This document shows positions 15,364 to 23,926 of a stretch of 53,147 nt of DNA, piece after piece (positions within the stretch are counted from its first letter, which is position 1; each line of letters begins with the position of its first letter). The position numbers and the translations under genes are program-made. The stretch comes from RGDT01 sp964630925. Lineage in GTDB: Bacteria; Planctomycetota; Planctomycetia; Gemmatales; Gemmataceae. The stretch is taken from positions 1-53,147 of the forward strand of contig CAZVZK010000071.1 in assembly GCA_964630925.1 (NCBI GenBank). The letters are read 5' to 3'. A model generated the notes under the pieces. That model was given only the letters and a program-made list of their open reading frames with translations, did no database searches and had not been told where the DNA came from.

Positions 15364-16698
15364 TCAACCCAGCAGGCCGTCGATCTTCTTGCCGATCACC
15401 ACATGATGCGGGCGGCCCGTCTGGTCGGCGATCTGCGTGTCCGCCGGCACGCCCATCAGGTGGTACACCGTCGCCGCCATGTCGGCGGGCGTGCGCGGAT
15501 TCGATGCCGGGTGGGCGGCGATCCTGTCCGACGCCCCGTAGACGACGCCCTGCCCCACCCCGCCGCCGGCCATCGCCAGGGAGTACACCCACGGCCAGTG
15601 GTCGCGCCCCGCGGCGCGGTTGATCCTCGGCGTCCGCCCGAACTCGGCGTTGGCCAGCACCAGCGTCCGGCCCAGCAGGCCGCGGGCGTCGAGGTCGGCC
15701 ACCAGGGCGGCGAACGCCCGGTCGAACGTCGGGCACAGCGACGCCTTCATCTGCTCGAAGTGCCTGCCGTGCGTGTCCCACGACCCCGTCGGTGTCTGGC
15801 AGTAGTGGACGCTGATCATCGGGACGCCGGCCTCGGCCAGACGCCGCGCCAGCAGGCACGCCTGGCCGAACTGCGTCCGCCCGTACCCCTCGCGCACACG
15901 CCCCGGCTCGGACGCGAGGTCGAACGCCTTCGCCGTCTCCGCCGACGCCAGCAGGCCGAACGCCTTCTGCCGGTAGCCGTCGAAGGTCTCGGCGCCGTCC
16001 AGCCGGCGGCGCTGGGCGTCGATCCGCGATAGCAAGTCACGTCTGCCGGTGAGGCGATCCACGGTCAATTCGGGGGACGGGCTGGCGGCGCGGATACGCA
16101 CGTCGGCGGGCGACAGGTCCTGATCGACGGGCAGCGGAGCGTGCCTCGGCCCGAGCAGGCCGGGCACCTGGCCGTGCAGCACGGTGCCGTTGCCGCGGCG
16201 CATCAGTGGGCCGACCTGCACCCACGGCGGCAGGCGGCCCGGCTTCGCCAGGGACGAGACGACGGCCCCGAACGGCGGGAAGTCTGTGGCCGAGGGCGGG
16301 AAGTCGCCCTTGGCCTCCGTGGCCGGCAGGTGGGAGTGGCCGGTCATGGCCGACAGGCTGGCCTGGACGTGGTTGGCGTTGGCGTGGCTCATCGAGCGGA
16401 TGACGGCCAGCCTGTGCATGAGGCGGGCGCTGCGCGGCAGCATCTCACTGACGTGGACGCCGGGGACGCTGGTGGCGATGGCCCCGAACTCGCCGCGCTC
16501 CGGCGAGGGGCCGTCGGGCTTGGGGTCCCACGTCTCCTGCTGGGCGTGTCCGCCGTGCAGATAGAGCATGATGACGGAGCGGGCACGTCCGAAGGTGCCC
16601 CGCTCGGCGGCGCGTGCCTGCAGCAGACCGGGGAGGGTCAGCCCCAGCCCGGCAAGGGCGCCGGCCCGCAACAGATGTCGGCGCGACAGGTGAGGCAT
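15364..16698 (-). CDS. DUF1501 family protein, Tat-exported
   Basis: 444 residues. The N-terminus has SRRHLLRAGALAGLGLTLPG, a twin-arginine signal peptide. The body is the DUF1501 domain, an alkaline-phosphatase/sulfatase-like fold abundant in planctomycetes: MLYLHGGHAQQETWDPKPDG, FPPFGAVVSSL, GSWDTHGRHFEQMK, NAEFGRTPRIN and GRDHWPWVYSLAMAGGGV are all typical. These proteins usually pair with a DUF1549/DUF1553 cytochrome-type gene, which is absent here. Molecular function is not established for the family. Three minus-strand genes run in series here, but the hairpin at 15332-15358 probably separates this one from the kinase. Confidence 0.92.
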   Translation of the reverse strand: MPHLSRRHLLRAGALAGLGLTLPGLLQARAAERGTFGRARSVIMLYLHGGHAQQETWDPKPDGPSPERGEFGAIATSVPGVHVSEMLPRSARLMHRLAVIRSMSHANANHVQASLSAMTGHSHLPATEAKGDFPPSATDFPPFGAVVSSLAKPGRLPPWVQVGPLMRRGNGTVLHGQVPGLLGPRHAPLPVDQDLSPADVRIRAASPSPELTVDRLTGRRDLLSRIDAQRRRLDGAETFDGYRQKAFGLLASAETAKAFDLASEPGRVREGYGRTQFGQACLLARRLAEAGVPMISVHYCQTPTGSWDTHGRHFEQMKASLCPTFDRAFAALVADLDARGLLGRTLVLANAEFGRTPRINRAAGRDHWPWVYSLAMAGGGVGQGVVYGASDRIAAHPASNPRTPADMAATVYHLMGVPADTQIADQTGRPHHVVIGKKIDGLLG

Positions 16699-16796
16699 GA
16701 GGCGTCCTCGCGGCGGCCGTCGGCTTTTTGCCCGATATGGGCATCATACCAGAAGGCGCCGCGATGATCCTCCATGAAACAGGGGCGGCGTGACGC

Positions 16797-18578
16797 TCAC
16801 GCCCCGGCCAGCACCTCCGCCTCGCTCACCATCTCGTCCAGCAGGCGCAAGCCCAGCGCCCAGAACGCCGGGTCCGTCACGTCCACGCCCAAGGTCGCCA
16901 CCAATTCATGCGGCGGCCGCGACCCGCCGGCGGACAGCATGCGCAGGTACTTCGGCACGAACCCCTTGCCGTCCTGCTCGTACTTCTTCACCAGCGCCAG
17001 CACCAGCAGCTCGCCGAAGGCATACGCATAGCAGTAGAACGGCGAGTGGATGAAGTGCCCGATGTACGACCACCAGCAGCCGTACCCCGGCGTCATCTCC
17101 ACCACGTCCCCGTGCATCGGCGCGTTCGCCTTCATCCATAGCTCGTTGATCCGCTCCGTGGACAATTCGCCCTCGGCGTGCCGGGCCGCATGCACCGACT
17201 GCTCGAACCGCGTCAGGACGACCTGGCGGAACACCGTGGCGAAGGCGTCCTCGATCTTGCCGCACAGCATCGCCAGCCGCGCCTTCGGGTCCGGGTAGGC
17301 CTCGCGCAGACGCTTGAACGTCAGCATCTCGCCGAACACGCTCGCCGTCTCCGCCGTCGTCAGCGGCGTGTCGCACTGGAGGTAGCCCACGCCGCGCGAT
17401 AGGTACTGGTGGACGCCGTGGCCCAGCTCGTGCGCCAGGGTCATCACGTCGCGGAGCTTGTCGGTGTAGCTCATCAGGATGTACGGGTGGGCGCTCACCA
17501 CCCCGCTCGACGAGAACGCCCCGCCACGCTTGCCGTCGCGCACCTCGGCGTCGATCCACCGCTTGTCGAAGAACTGCTTGACGATCCCGCCCGCCTTGGG
17601 GCTGAACGCCTCGTAACTCTCCTGCACGATCCTCCGTGCGGTGGGCCAATCGACCGACGGCAGGTCGCCGGAGATCGGCGCGTAGCGGTCGTAGTCCTTC
17701 AGCCCCTTCAGCCCGAGGAGCCGCGCCTTCAGCCGGTAATACCGCTGCACCGTCGGGAAGGCGGCCTCGGTGGCGCTCATGAGGGCGTCCACCACTTTCC
17801 CTTCGATCTCATTAGCGAGGTGGCGCGGGGCCATCACCTCCGCGTGCTTGCGCAGGTTGCAGTCGGACCTGTGTTCGAGGACGAGCGTGTTGAGGATGTA
17901 TGTCAGCAGCCGGGCGTTGTCCTGTAGCCCCTTGGTGAGGCTGGCCGCGCTGGCCGCCCGCATCTTTCGGTCGGGCGAGTACAGCCCGGCGAGGACCTGC
18001 TGCAGGTTCTTCGTCTCGCCCTTGAGGGTGAACGACAGCGAAGAGACCGTCTCGTCGAACAGACGCACGAAGGCCGCCTTGCCGGTGACGGACTTCTCCT
18101 CCAGCACCTTCTCCTCGGGCTCGCTGAGGTAGTGCGGCTTCCACACGCGCTTCTGTTTCAACCAGTGGCGGTGCTTCTCCAGCTCCGTCGCCTCGATGAG
18201 GGCGTCGGCCTTCCTGTCCTCGACCGCGACCCATTCCAGATCGAAGAAGATCAGATGCTTGTTGATCGCCGTGCGCCGCTCACGGGTGCGGGCCAGGAGC
18301 GCCCCGTGCTTGGGGTCGGCGGTCTGGGCCGCGTGCAGCAGGCTGGCGTAGATGAGCGGCTTGTCCATCAGCTCGGACAGCGACTCCATCTCCGCGACCG
18401 CCGCCGCGAGGGTGGCCTTGCGTGGCCCGGCGGCGATCTTGCCCCGGTACGCCTTCTCAAACCTGGCGGCGCGGCGCTCGGCCTCGTCGAGGTCGGCATC
18501 GATCTTCGGGTCATCGACGCCGGCGTAGAGGTCCGTGAGGTCCCAGGCGACGCCGTCGGCGCTGGAGGTGGCGGACAT
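16797..18578 (-). CDS. pepF: Oligoendopeptidase F (M3 family)
   Basis: 593-residue zinc metallopeptidase that cleaves short peptides in the cytoplasm. The sequence shows the family's helical N-terminal lobe (LYAGVDDPKIDADL; KPLIYASLLHAAQTADP) and the active site VMTLAHELGHGVHQY (HExxH), with the third ligand in TTAETASVFGEM 28 residues on. GYGCWWSYIGHFIHSPFYCYAYAFGELL is the conserved substrate-binding region. The ATG at 18578 (MSATSSADG) is chosen over an upstream start because GGGAG precedes it at good distance. The length is normal for PepF. No partner gene is adjacent; the 206 bases upstream to 18784 show nothing recognisable. Confidence 0.93.
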   Translation of the reverse strand: MSATSSADGVAWDLTDLYAGVDDPKIDADLDEAERRAARFEKAYRGKIAAGPRKATLAAAVAEMESLSELMDKPLIYASLLHAAQTADPKHGALLARTRERRTAINKHLIFFDLEWVAVEDRKADALIEATELEKHRHWLKQKRVWKPHYLSEPEEKVLEEKSVTGKAAFVRLFDETVSSLSFTLKGETKNLQQVLAGLYSPDRKMRAASAASLTKGLQDNARLLTYILNTLVLEHRSDCNLRKHAEVMAPRHLANEIEGKVVDALMSATEAAFPTVQRYYRLKARLLGLKGLKDYDRYAPISGDLPSVDWPTARRIVQESYEAFSPKAGGIVKQFFDKRWIDAEVRDGKRGGAFSSSGVVSAHPYILMSYTDKLRDVMTLAHELGHGVHQYLSRGVGYLQCDTPLTTAETASVFGEMLTFKRLREAYPDPKARLAMLCGKIEDAFATVFRQVVLTRFEQSVHAARHAEGELSTERINELWMKANAPMHGDVVEMTPGYGCWWSYIGHFIHSPFYCYAYAFGELLVLALVKKYEQDGKGFVPKYLRMLSAGGSRPPHELVATLGVDVTDPAFWALGLRLLDEMVSEAEVLAGA

Positions 18579-18784
18579 GCGGGTCTCCCTCGCGGTGCGG
18601 GCGTCAGGAGAGGGATATGCCCCCACGGCCATCGCGGCCAGACGCCGCCTCCGGCCTCGCGCCCGTGCGTCAATTCGTCGAGCCGAACCTTCTCACCCGG
18701 TGCGGCCGGCGTAGGAAGTAGGGAGGGCATGTTCCGGCTCGGCCACGCACGCCGCGCTGGCCGCAAGAGCATCGAGGGCCTCCG

Positions 18785-19915
18785 ATGGCCGTCCACTTCG
18801 TCTACCGCAGCCACTACGACCCGACACTGAACCACCTCCGCCGCTTCGACGACGACACCGTCCTCGGCTGGTTTCATCGCAACTGGAAGGCCGTCCCGGA
18901 CCCGGCGGCCTCCGACCACGTCAAGAAGCTGTTCGGCCGCCATGTCTACGGCTTCCGCTCGCTCTTCAACGCCATCGCCGAGCACTCCCTGCCTGCGCCG
19001 GCGTCCGACGCCGCCCTGAAACGCCTGCTCGATAGACACCTCTACGTGGAGGGGGAGCTGCGCTGCCGGCCGAACGTCATCCAGGTGCTGACCGACGACG
19101 ACGAGCTGGAGATGGCCTACTACTTCTTCGACGACCACTTCCTCGCGAAGCACGGCGACAGGGCGGCATTCCTGCTCCGCGAGGACTGGGCCCTCCCACC
19201 CGGCGCGGGCGCCCGGGCGTTCAAGCCGGGCGTGAAGGTGAACAAGCTGACGCCCGCCGTCCGCGCGCCGGGGGCCACCTACCTGGCGTTCCTGGCCTGG
19301 TACGACTCCTGCAGCCTGACCGACATCGAGGGGGCCTACTCCATCCCCGGCGTCCGCTTGCCGGACCTGCCGCGATACCTCGCCACGGCCGTCCCGCCCG
19401 AGGGCCACAGGCACGAAGGCGGCTGGCCCTTCGAGCTGCGCCTGCTGCGCTCGCAGCTCCTGATCGCCCCGCCGAAGGCCACGCGCGAGGAGAAATCGCT
19501 GCTGGCCGGCGTCAGCGAGCATCCCGCCGACGAGGCCCGTTGGATGGTCCTCGCCGACTGGCTGGAGGAGCACGGCCAGCCGCGACACGCCGTCCTGGAG
19601 CGCGCCCTGCGTGGGGCGGGGCGCTACCCGGTGGGCACCATCTGCAACTCGAAGGACACCCGCCCCGTCCGGGGCGACAGCCCGGCGGAGGCGCGGCAGC
19701 AGCTCGCGGAGCTGGTCGGCACGGAGACCCTCGGCGACGCCCGGAAAGTGCGGGCACAGGCCGAGGAGCACGTCGCCCAGGTCATCCTGCCCGCGTCAAG
19801 GGGCTTCGGCACCTGGCACCGCTGGGTCATCTTCGACGACCTGTGGGCCGGCGCCAGCTCGGCACTCGCCAACGCCATCCTCCGTTACGCGGGCCGCTGG
19901 GACGTGCTGAGCTGA
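18785..19915 (+). CDS. TIGR02996 domain protein with novel N-terminal region
   Basis: 376 residues. The N-terminal ~220 residues (MAVHFVYRSHYDPTLNHLRR; EMAYYFFDDHFLAKHGDRAAFLL) match no family I know. The span EEKSLLAGVSEHPADEARWM then VLADWLEEHGQP (about 235-270) is the TIGR02996 repeat-companion domain. That short helical motif is found almost only in Gemmata-type planctomycetes. A C-terminal region with AEEHVAQVILPASRGFGTWHRW follows. No signal peptide or membrane segment. Role unknown; TIGR02996 may serve as an interaction tag, which is inference. Confidence 0.8.
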   Translation: MAVHFVYRSHYDPTLNHLRRFDDDTVLGWFHRNWKAVPDPAASDHVKKLFGRHVYGFRSLFNAIAEHSLPAPASDAALKRLLDRHLYVEGELRCRPNVIQVLTDDDELEMAYYFFDDHFLAKHGDRAAFLLREDWALPPGAGARAFKPGVKVNKLTPAVRAPGATYLAFLAWYDSCSLTDIEGAYSIPGVRLPDLPRYLATAVPPEGHRHEGGWPFELRLLRSQLLIAPPKATREEKSLLAGVSEHPADEARWMVLADWLEEHGQPRHAVLERALRGAGRYPVGTICNSKDTRPVRGDSPAEARQQLAELVGTETLGDARKVRAQAEEHVAQVILPASRGFGTWHRWVIFDDLWAGASSALANAILRYAGRWDVLS

Positions 19916-19974
19916 CGCCCCGCCCCATGCCGCCGTCGGGGCTCGGGCCGTTGCAAGACGCGGGGCCGGCCACA

Positions 19975-20184
19975 TCAACTGAACCACGAGAGGATCCGCG
20001 CGATGGTGAGGAACGTCGAGAAGGCGCTCCCGGTCTGTCGGGTGTGGGGCGTCTGATGCACCGCCCCCGAGGGCGGCGCCTGCTCCGGCTCCGCGTCAAG
20101 GGCCTCGTTGCATTCGCGGCAGAAGGCATCACGCACGAGCGGCGGCAGGCCGGCCCCGCAGTGGGGGCATCGATCCACGTCCAT
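19975..20184 (-). CDS. Small zinc-ribbon protein
   Basis: 69 residues starting MDVDRCPHCGAGLPP. CPHC (residues 6-9) and CREC (22-25) form a four-cysteine zinc ribbon. A Pro/Glu linker and a C-terminal hydrophobic stretch FSTFLTIARILSWFS follow, which may anchor the protein to the membrane. GGAGGTGCCCG lies directly upstream of the ATG. An upstream in-frame start at 20220 would add an unlikely leader. Function unknown. It is divergent from the toxin-antitoxin promoter. Confidence 0.6.
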   Translation of the reverse strand: MDVDRCPHCGAGLPPLVRDAFCRECNEALDAEPEQAPPSGAVHQTPHTRQTGSAFSTFLTIARILSWFS

Positions 20185-20267
20185 CGGGCACCTCCGAGCG
20201 GAGAGGGTTGAGATGCACACAGCCTATCCCGTCGGACGCCGGGCCGCCAGACGCAAGCCCCGTCAGA

Positions 20268-20297
20268 TTGCAGGCCCGTGCCACGTCCTGGTACAAT
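20268..20297 (+). promoter_or_regulatory. Sigma-70-like promoter of the toxin-antitoxin pair
   Basis: TTGCAG at 20268-20273 and TACAAT at 20292-20297 with an 18-base spacer. The expected start of transcription near 20304 gives a ~20-base leader to the antitoxin ATG at 20325. I saw no clear operator palindrome beside it. Prediction. Confidence 0.55.
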
Positions 20298-20324
20298 CCA
20301 CCCAGAGACGAGAGGGCACCGACG

Positions 20325-20768
20325 ATGGCCGCCATCCCAACCGCACCGGGCGAGGCCGACCTGCTCCGCAAGAGAGTCGAGGCGCTGGAGGGCGTCCTGA
20401 CGCGGCTGCCCGCGTTGCTGGACTGTGCCGGCCATCCGGCCCTGCCGCCGGGCCACGCCTGGGCGGAGGGCAAACGCGAGGCCGACGCCCTCGGCTACGT
20501 GCATCTGGTCATCCGGCGTCACCCCTGGCGGCGCCAGCTCTACCTCAAGGGACGCAACCTGACGGCACGCCAGCTCGTCGGGGCGATGCGCTCAGAAAGT
20601 TGGGACGAGGAGCGCACGGCGGTGGAGCACGGCCTGCCCGTGGAGGCCGTCCGCGAGGCCGCCGCCTACGCGGATCGGTTCGCGGCGTTCATCGCCTTCG
20701 AGACGGCCCTGGAGAGGTTGCCGGCCAGGGAGGGCGCTGGCGATGGCGCTGAGCCTCTACCTCGATGA
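20325..20768 (+). CDS. DUF433/VapB45-like antitoxin
   Basis: 147 residues. The N-terminal part carries a helical region (ADLLRKRVEALEGVLTRL). The C-terminal HPWRRQLYLKGRNLTARQLV then AVEHGLPVEAVREAAAYADRF resembles the DUF433 winged-helix antitoxin: an RQLYLKGRNLTA beta-hairpin and a helix-turn-helix in GLPVEAVREA. The ATG at 20325 has AGAGGG upstream and lies downstream of a good promoter. It overlaps the toxin gene by 26 bases, as in coupled TA operons. It would bind its own promoter and neutralise the toxin. DUF433 similarity is moderate; context with a DUF5615-type partner supports it. Confidence 0.65.
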   Translation: MAAIPTAPGEADLLRKRVEALEGVLTRLPALLDCAGHPALPPGHAWAEGKREADALGYVHLVIRRHPWRRQLYLKGRNLTARQLVGAMRSESWDEERTAVEHGLPVEAVREAAAYADRFAAFIAFETALERLPAREGAGDGAEPLPR

Positions 20769-21126
20769 CTGTGCCTTCTCGCACGCGCTCGTCCGCGCCC
20801 TCCGGGCCGCCGGACACGCCGTCACCGTCCCCGCCGACGCCGGCCTCACCGGCACGGACGACGATGAACACTTCGCCCACGCGGCGGCCGCCGGGCTGAT
20901 CCTGGTCACGAAGAACCCCCGCGACTTCCTGGCGCTCCACGGCGCCTATCAGGCCGCCGGCCTGGCCCACGCCGGCATCCTCGCCATCCACCAGGACAAC
21001 GACCCATCCCGCGACATGACCGTCGCGGATACCGTCCGCGCCGTTGCCAACGTCGAAGCGGCCTACGCCTCCTCCGGCCTGGCGCTCGCCAGCCGATTCA
21101 TCGAGCTGAACCATTACCGTTACTGA
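20743..21126 (+). CDS. DUF5615 PIN-like toxin (VapC45-like)
   Basis: 127 residues. MALSLYLDDCAFSHALVRALRAAGHAV has the N-terminal LxxD...L...G pattern of DUF5615 PIN-like proteins. TDDDEHFAHAAAAGLILVTKNPRDFLAL gives the central acidic D-D-E and the TxDxDF-like stretch, here TKNPRDF. HAGILAIHQDN completes the fold. PIN-type proteins are metal-dependent RNases that block translation. One change to note: the usual TxDxD is TKNPRD, so one acidic position is Asn. It overlaps the antitoxin gene by 26 bases. The terminal ELNHYRY is unusual. Toxin activity is inferred. Confidence 0.72.
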   Translation: MALSLYLDDCAFSHALVRALRAAGHAVTVPADAGLTGTDDDEHFAHAAAAGLILVTKNPRDFLALHGAYQAAGLAHAGILAIHQDNDPSRDMTVADTVRAVANVEAAYASSGLALASRFIELNHYRY

Positions 21127-21141
21127 CGTGACCGCCGCGTC

Positions 21142-22122
21142 CTACAACTGCACCCGGCCCCCGAACCTCGCACGCAGCGCCTCCTGCGCCGCCGGCCCGA
21201 TGTTGTTGCCCATCAGCGACAACGCCTTCAGCCCACCGAGGTGCGGCGACCCCGCCAGCGCCAGCGCGCCCCGGCCGCCGATGTCGGTGCAGTACAGGTG
21301 CAGCCCTTCCAGCCCGGCGGCGTGCGGCGACTCGGCCAGCGCCGCCGCCCCGTCGTCGCCGACCTGGCTGTTGCCCAGGCACAGTGACGTGAGGCGGCCC
21401 AGCAGCGGCGAGGCCGCCAACAGCGCCGCCCCCCCGTCGCCGATCTGGTTCGCCTCGATGTTGAGGGCCCGCAGGTTCGGCAACTTCGCCGCACACAGCG
21501 AGCCCACGAGGGCGTCGCCCATCCCGGTGTCCGTCAGGGAAAGATCGTGCAGGCCGGTGAGGCACCGCGAGGCAAGGAGGATGCCCACGTCCTCCGGCAG
21601 CAGGGCGGCCGTCTCGCCCAGTACCAGCGTCCGTAGATAAGTCAGCCGCGGCAGGGCGGCCAGCGCCCGCATCTCAGCCTGCTTCTCCCCCGGCTCGCGA
21701 TACTCGCCGAGGAACGTGGTGTGGTCGGCGAGGTGAGCCGCCGTCACCGGGGCGACCCTCCACAGGTCGTCCCAGGCAATGAAATCCCCCACCTCACACT
21801 TGATGCTGCCGGGGAATCCGCGCTCGAACCCCATGCACTCCCGCGCCCGCTCCGGCAGCGCCGCGAGCCACTCCGGGCCGTGGGCGTGCAACAGCGCCCG
21901 CTCGCGCTCGCCGGGGTACGGCCGGGCCGGGTCGAGGATCGGCAGCCGCGCCCGCGCGATCTGGAGGCGGATGAATTCGGCCCTGTCCGGGTCGCCGTTC
22001 TCCTCGCACCAGTCGGCGTAGACCAGACGCACCGCGTCGTCGTCCGGGTCGGCGAGGATGGCGCGGAACAGTGAGTCGCCGTCGGAGGCCGCCTTGCGCG
22101 GCGCGGAGCGTTTCCTGGCCAT
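21142..22122 (-). CDS. TIGR02996 domain plus leucine-rich repeat protein
   Basis: 326 residues. Residues ~15-60 (DGDSLFRAILADPDDDAVRL, VYADWCEENGDPDRAEFIRL) are a classic TIGR02996 domain. The rest is a leucine-rich repeat (ribonuclease-inhibitor-like) region with units such as LPNLRALNIEANQIGDGGAA and LGRLTSLCLGNSQVGDDGAA, about 25-28 residues each. This architecture is widespread in Gemmata, usually in many paralogues, and is likely a cytoplasmic protein-interaction module. No signal peptide. It ends 15 bases past the convergent toxin gene and shares its strand with the membrane protein upstream. Confidence 0.88.
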   Translation of the reverse strand: MARKRSAPRKAASDGDSLFRAILADPDDDAVRLVYADWCEENGDPDRAEFIRLQIARARLPILDPARPYPGERERALLHAHGPEWLAALPERARECMGFERGFPGSIKCEVGDFIAWDDLWRVAPVTAAHLADHTTFLGEYREPGEKQAEMRALAALPRLTYLRTLVLGETAALLPEDVGILLASRCLTGLHDLSLTDTGMGDALVGSLCAAKLPNLRALNIEANQIGDGGAALLAASPLLGRLTSLCLGNSQVGDDGAAALAESPHAAGLEGLHLYCTDIGGRGALALAGSPHLGGLKALSLMGNNIGPAAQEALRARFGGRVQL

Positions 22123-22131
22123 CTCTCCCTC

Positions 22132-22539
22132 CTACTTTGCAGCCGCCTCCGTCCCCCGGCCGTCCGGCAGGAGCCGCCACCCCCACAGGAGCAGCACGCC
22201 GGCCGCCGCCCCGAGCAGGGATGCGACGGCCCACGCCGTGCAGTCCCAGCTCATCTGGCGGGCGCCGAGGGCGGAGTACGACCCGCGCTCCGCCGCCACC
22301 TCGCGGCCGAAGATGTGCACCTCAAGGTTCGCGGCCGAGTCGGGCCGCGGGCCGGGCACCGCCCCCGCCTTGCCGTCCGCCCCGATGGGCACCGCGAGCG
22401 GCGAGAAGTACGACAACCGGCTCTGATACACGGACGGGTGGAGGGTGGCGAGCAGGCCGAGCAAGCCGCCGAACACGCCCGCCATCACCGCAGCGCCGCG
22501 GCCGGTGATTGGTCTGTTCGGGGTAGGTGCTCGGGACAT
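22132..22539 (-). CDS. Two-transmembrane-segment hypothetical protein
   Basis: 135 residues. Residues 16-36 (AAVMAGVFGGLLGLLATLHP) and ~103-122 (AWAVASLLGAAAGVLLLWGW) are hydrophobic and probably span the membrane, with a ~65-residue loop between them. The ATG at 22539 has GGAGGGGGC upstream. It lies 9 bases from the end of the LRR gene on the same strand, so they may share a transcript. No family recognised. Confidence 0.6.
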   Translation of the reverse strand: MSRAPTPNRPITGRGAAVMAGVFGGLLGLLATLHPSVYQSRLSYFSPLAVPIGADGKAGAVPGPRPDSAANLEVHIFGREVAAERGSYSALGARQMSWDCTAWAVASLLGAAAGVLLLWGWRLLPDGRGTEAAAK

Positions 22540-22596
22540 TCGCCCCCTCCATCGCCCGCATCCTACCCGGCCCGCCGGCGCGCCGCAAGCGTCGGC

Positions 22597-22625
22597 TTGA
22601 CTTCGCCCCGCCCCAGGACGATAAT
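22597..22625 (+). promoter_or_regulatory. Sigma-70-like promoter for the NTase-HD gene
   Basis: TTGACT at 22597-22602 and GATAAT at 22620-22625 with exactly 17 bases between are the best housekeeping promoter match I found in the window. Transcription would start near 22632, 46 bases before the ATG at 22678. It is divergent from the membrane protein gene. Confidence 0.6.
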
Positions 22626-22677
22626 CCCTCTGGCCCCGCGCCGCATCGATGGGCCTCATATCGGCGCACACCCCACC

Positions 22678-23787
22678 ATGAGCGACGGCAAGCTCCGCCA
22701 GGCGATCGCCCTCGAGGCGGCCCGCCTGATGTACGAACGGGTCGAGAGCGAGTACCACACCGCCAAACGCAAGGCCGCCAAGCGCCTCTGCCGCGGCTCC
22801 CTCAAGCCGCAAGACCTCCCCTCCAACTCCGAGATCCGGGACCGCGTGCAGCAGTTCGCCCGCCTCCACGAGGGCGAGAAGCGCACCCAGCACCTCCGCG
22901 ATATGCGCCTGGAGGCCCTGCGCCTCATGCACCTCCTCCGCGCCTTCCGCCCGCGCCTCATCGGCAGCGTCATGACCGGCCACGTCCGCAAGGGCAGTGA
23001 CATCGACCTGCACGTCTTCTGCGACCACCCCACCCTCATCACCGACCTGCTCGAACAGGCCGGCATGGAGCACGAGATCGAGCGGAAGCAGGTCGTCAAG
23101 CACGGGGAATCCCGCCAGTTCACGCACATCCACGTCCCCGGACGCTTCCCGTTCGAGCTGACGGTCTACGCGGAGTCGCAGGCGCATTACGTCTTCAAGA
23201 GCAGCATCACGGGCCGGGCCATCGAGCGGGCCAGCATCGCCGAGCTGGAGGACTTCCTCGCCAGGGAGTACCCCGACCTCGTCATCGACGAGGAGATGCA
23301 GCGGGCCGAGGACGAGGAGGCGGTGGACCCGTACTTCGTCTTCCGCATGTTGCTGATGCCGCTGGAGAAGGTGATGGGCAACCCGGTGTATCACCCGGAG
23401 GGCGACGCGCTGTACCACTCGCTCCAGGTGTTCGAGCTGATGCGGGACGCCCGCCCCTACGACGTGGAGCTGATGCAGGCCGCCCTGCTGCACGACGTCG
23501 GCAAGGCCATCGACCCCCCCGACCACGTCGGGGCCGCCCTGGAGGTGCTGGACGGCCTCATCACCGAACGCACGCGCTTCTTCATCGAGCACCACATGGA
23601 CGCCCACCTGCACAGGAAGGGCCAGCTCGGGCACCGCACGCGCCTGCGTCTGGAGGCGTCGCCGGACTTCGATGACCTGATGCTCTTGCAGGAGTGCGAC
23701 GCCGGCGGGCGGCAGCGCGGCGTGCCGGTCCCCACCGTGGACGAGGCCCTGGCGATCCTGCGCGAGACCGAGCGCGAGAACGGGTAG
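22678..23787 (+). CDS. Nucleotidyltransferase-HD domain fusion protein
   Basis: 369 residues. A helical N-terminus (1-90) leads into LIGSVMTGHVRKGSDIDLHV. This has Gly96-Ser97 and Asp108/Asp110 of the polymerase-beta nucleotidyltransferase fold, with a possible third acid at Glu160 (FPFELTVY). Residues ~243-330 carry an HD-type phosphohydrolase: YHSLQVFELM (His247), LLHDVGKAIDP (His272-Asp273) and IEHHMDAH (His305/306). The same protein could therefore transfer and remove nucleotides. CCA-adding enzymes with HD domains are the nearest known arrangement, but the RNA-binding middle differs, so I do not call it cca. It has its own strong promoter. Substrate unknown. Confidence 0.75.
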   Translation: MSDGKLRQAIALEAARLMYERVESEYHTAKRKAAKRLCRGSLKPQDLPSNSEIRDRVQQFARLHEGEKRTQHLRDMRLEALRLMHLLRAFRPRLIGSVMTGHVRKGSDIDLHVFCDHPTLITDLLEQAGMEHEIERKQVVKHGESRQFTHIHVPGRFPFELTVYAESQAHYVFKSSITGRAIERASIAELEDFLAREYPDLVIDEEMQRAEDEEAVDPYFVFRMLLMPLEKVMGNPVYHPEGDALYHSLQVFELMRDARPYDVELMQAALLHDVGKAIDPPDHVGAALEVLDGLITERTRFFIEHHMDAHLHRKGQLGHRTRLRLEASPDFDDLMLLQECDAGGRQRGVPVPTVDEALAILRETERENG

Positions 23788-23796
23788 CGCGTCGGC

Positions 23797-23864
23797 GTAG
23801 GACACCTAGGACGTCCGGGACGCCTCTCGGTCGGTAGGCGTCCCGGGCGTCCTACCTGTCCTAC
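23797..23864. repeat. Long imperfect palindrome between NTase-HD gene and aceE
   Basis: Arms 23797-23825 and 23836-23864 pair over 29 bases with about three mismatches around a 10-base loop. The left arm is itself built of 9-base units (TAGGACACC, TAGGACGTC, CGGGACGCC). It lies just after the NTase-HD stop and before the putative aceE -10. It may serve as a terminator or be a member of a palindromic repeat family. Confidence 0.75.
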
Positions 23865-23878
23865 GAGCCTCATCCACC

Positions 23879-23884
23879 TACAAT
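23879..23884 (+). promoter_or_regulatory. Possible -10 box of the pdh operon
   Basis: TACAAT followed by G, 43 bases before the aceE ATG at 23927. The matching -35 position (CTGTCC) is poor and falls in the right arm of the palindrome, which suggests either an activator or that the hairpin region matters for initiation. Weak evidence. Confidence 0.35.
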
Positions 23885-23926
23885 GAAAGCGGGGCCGAGA
23901 CGCCTACACCGCGGAGAATGCCGAAC

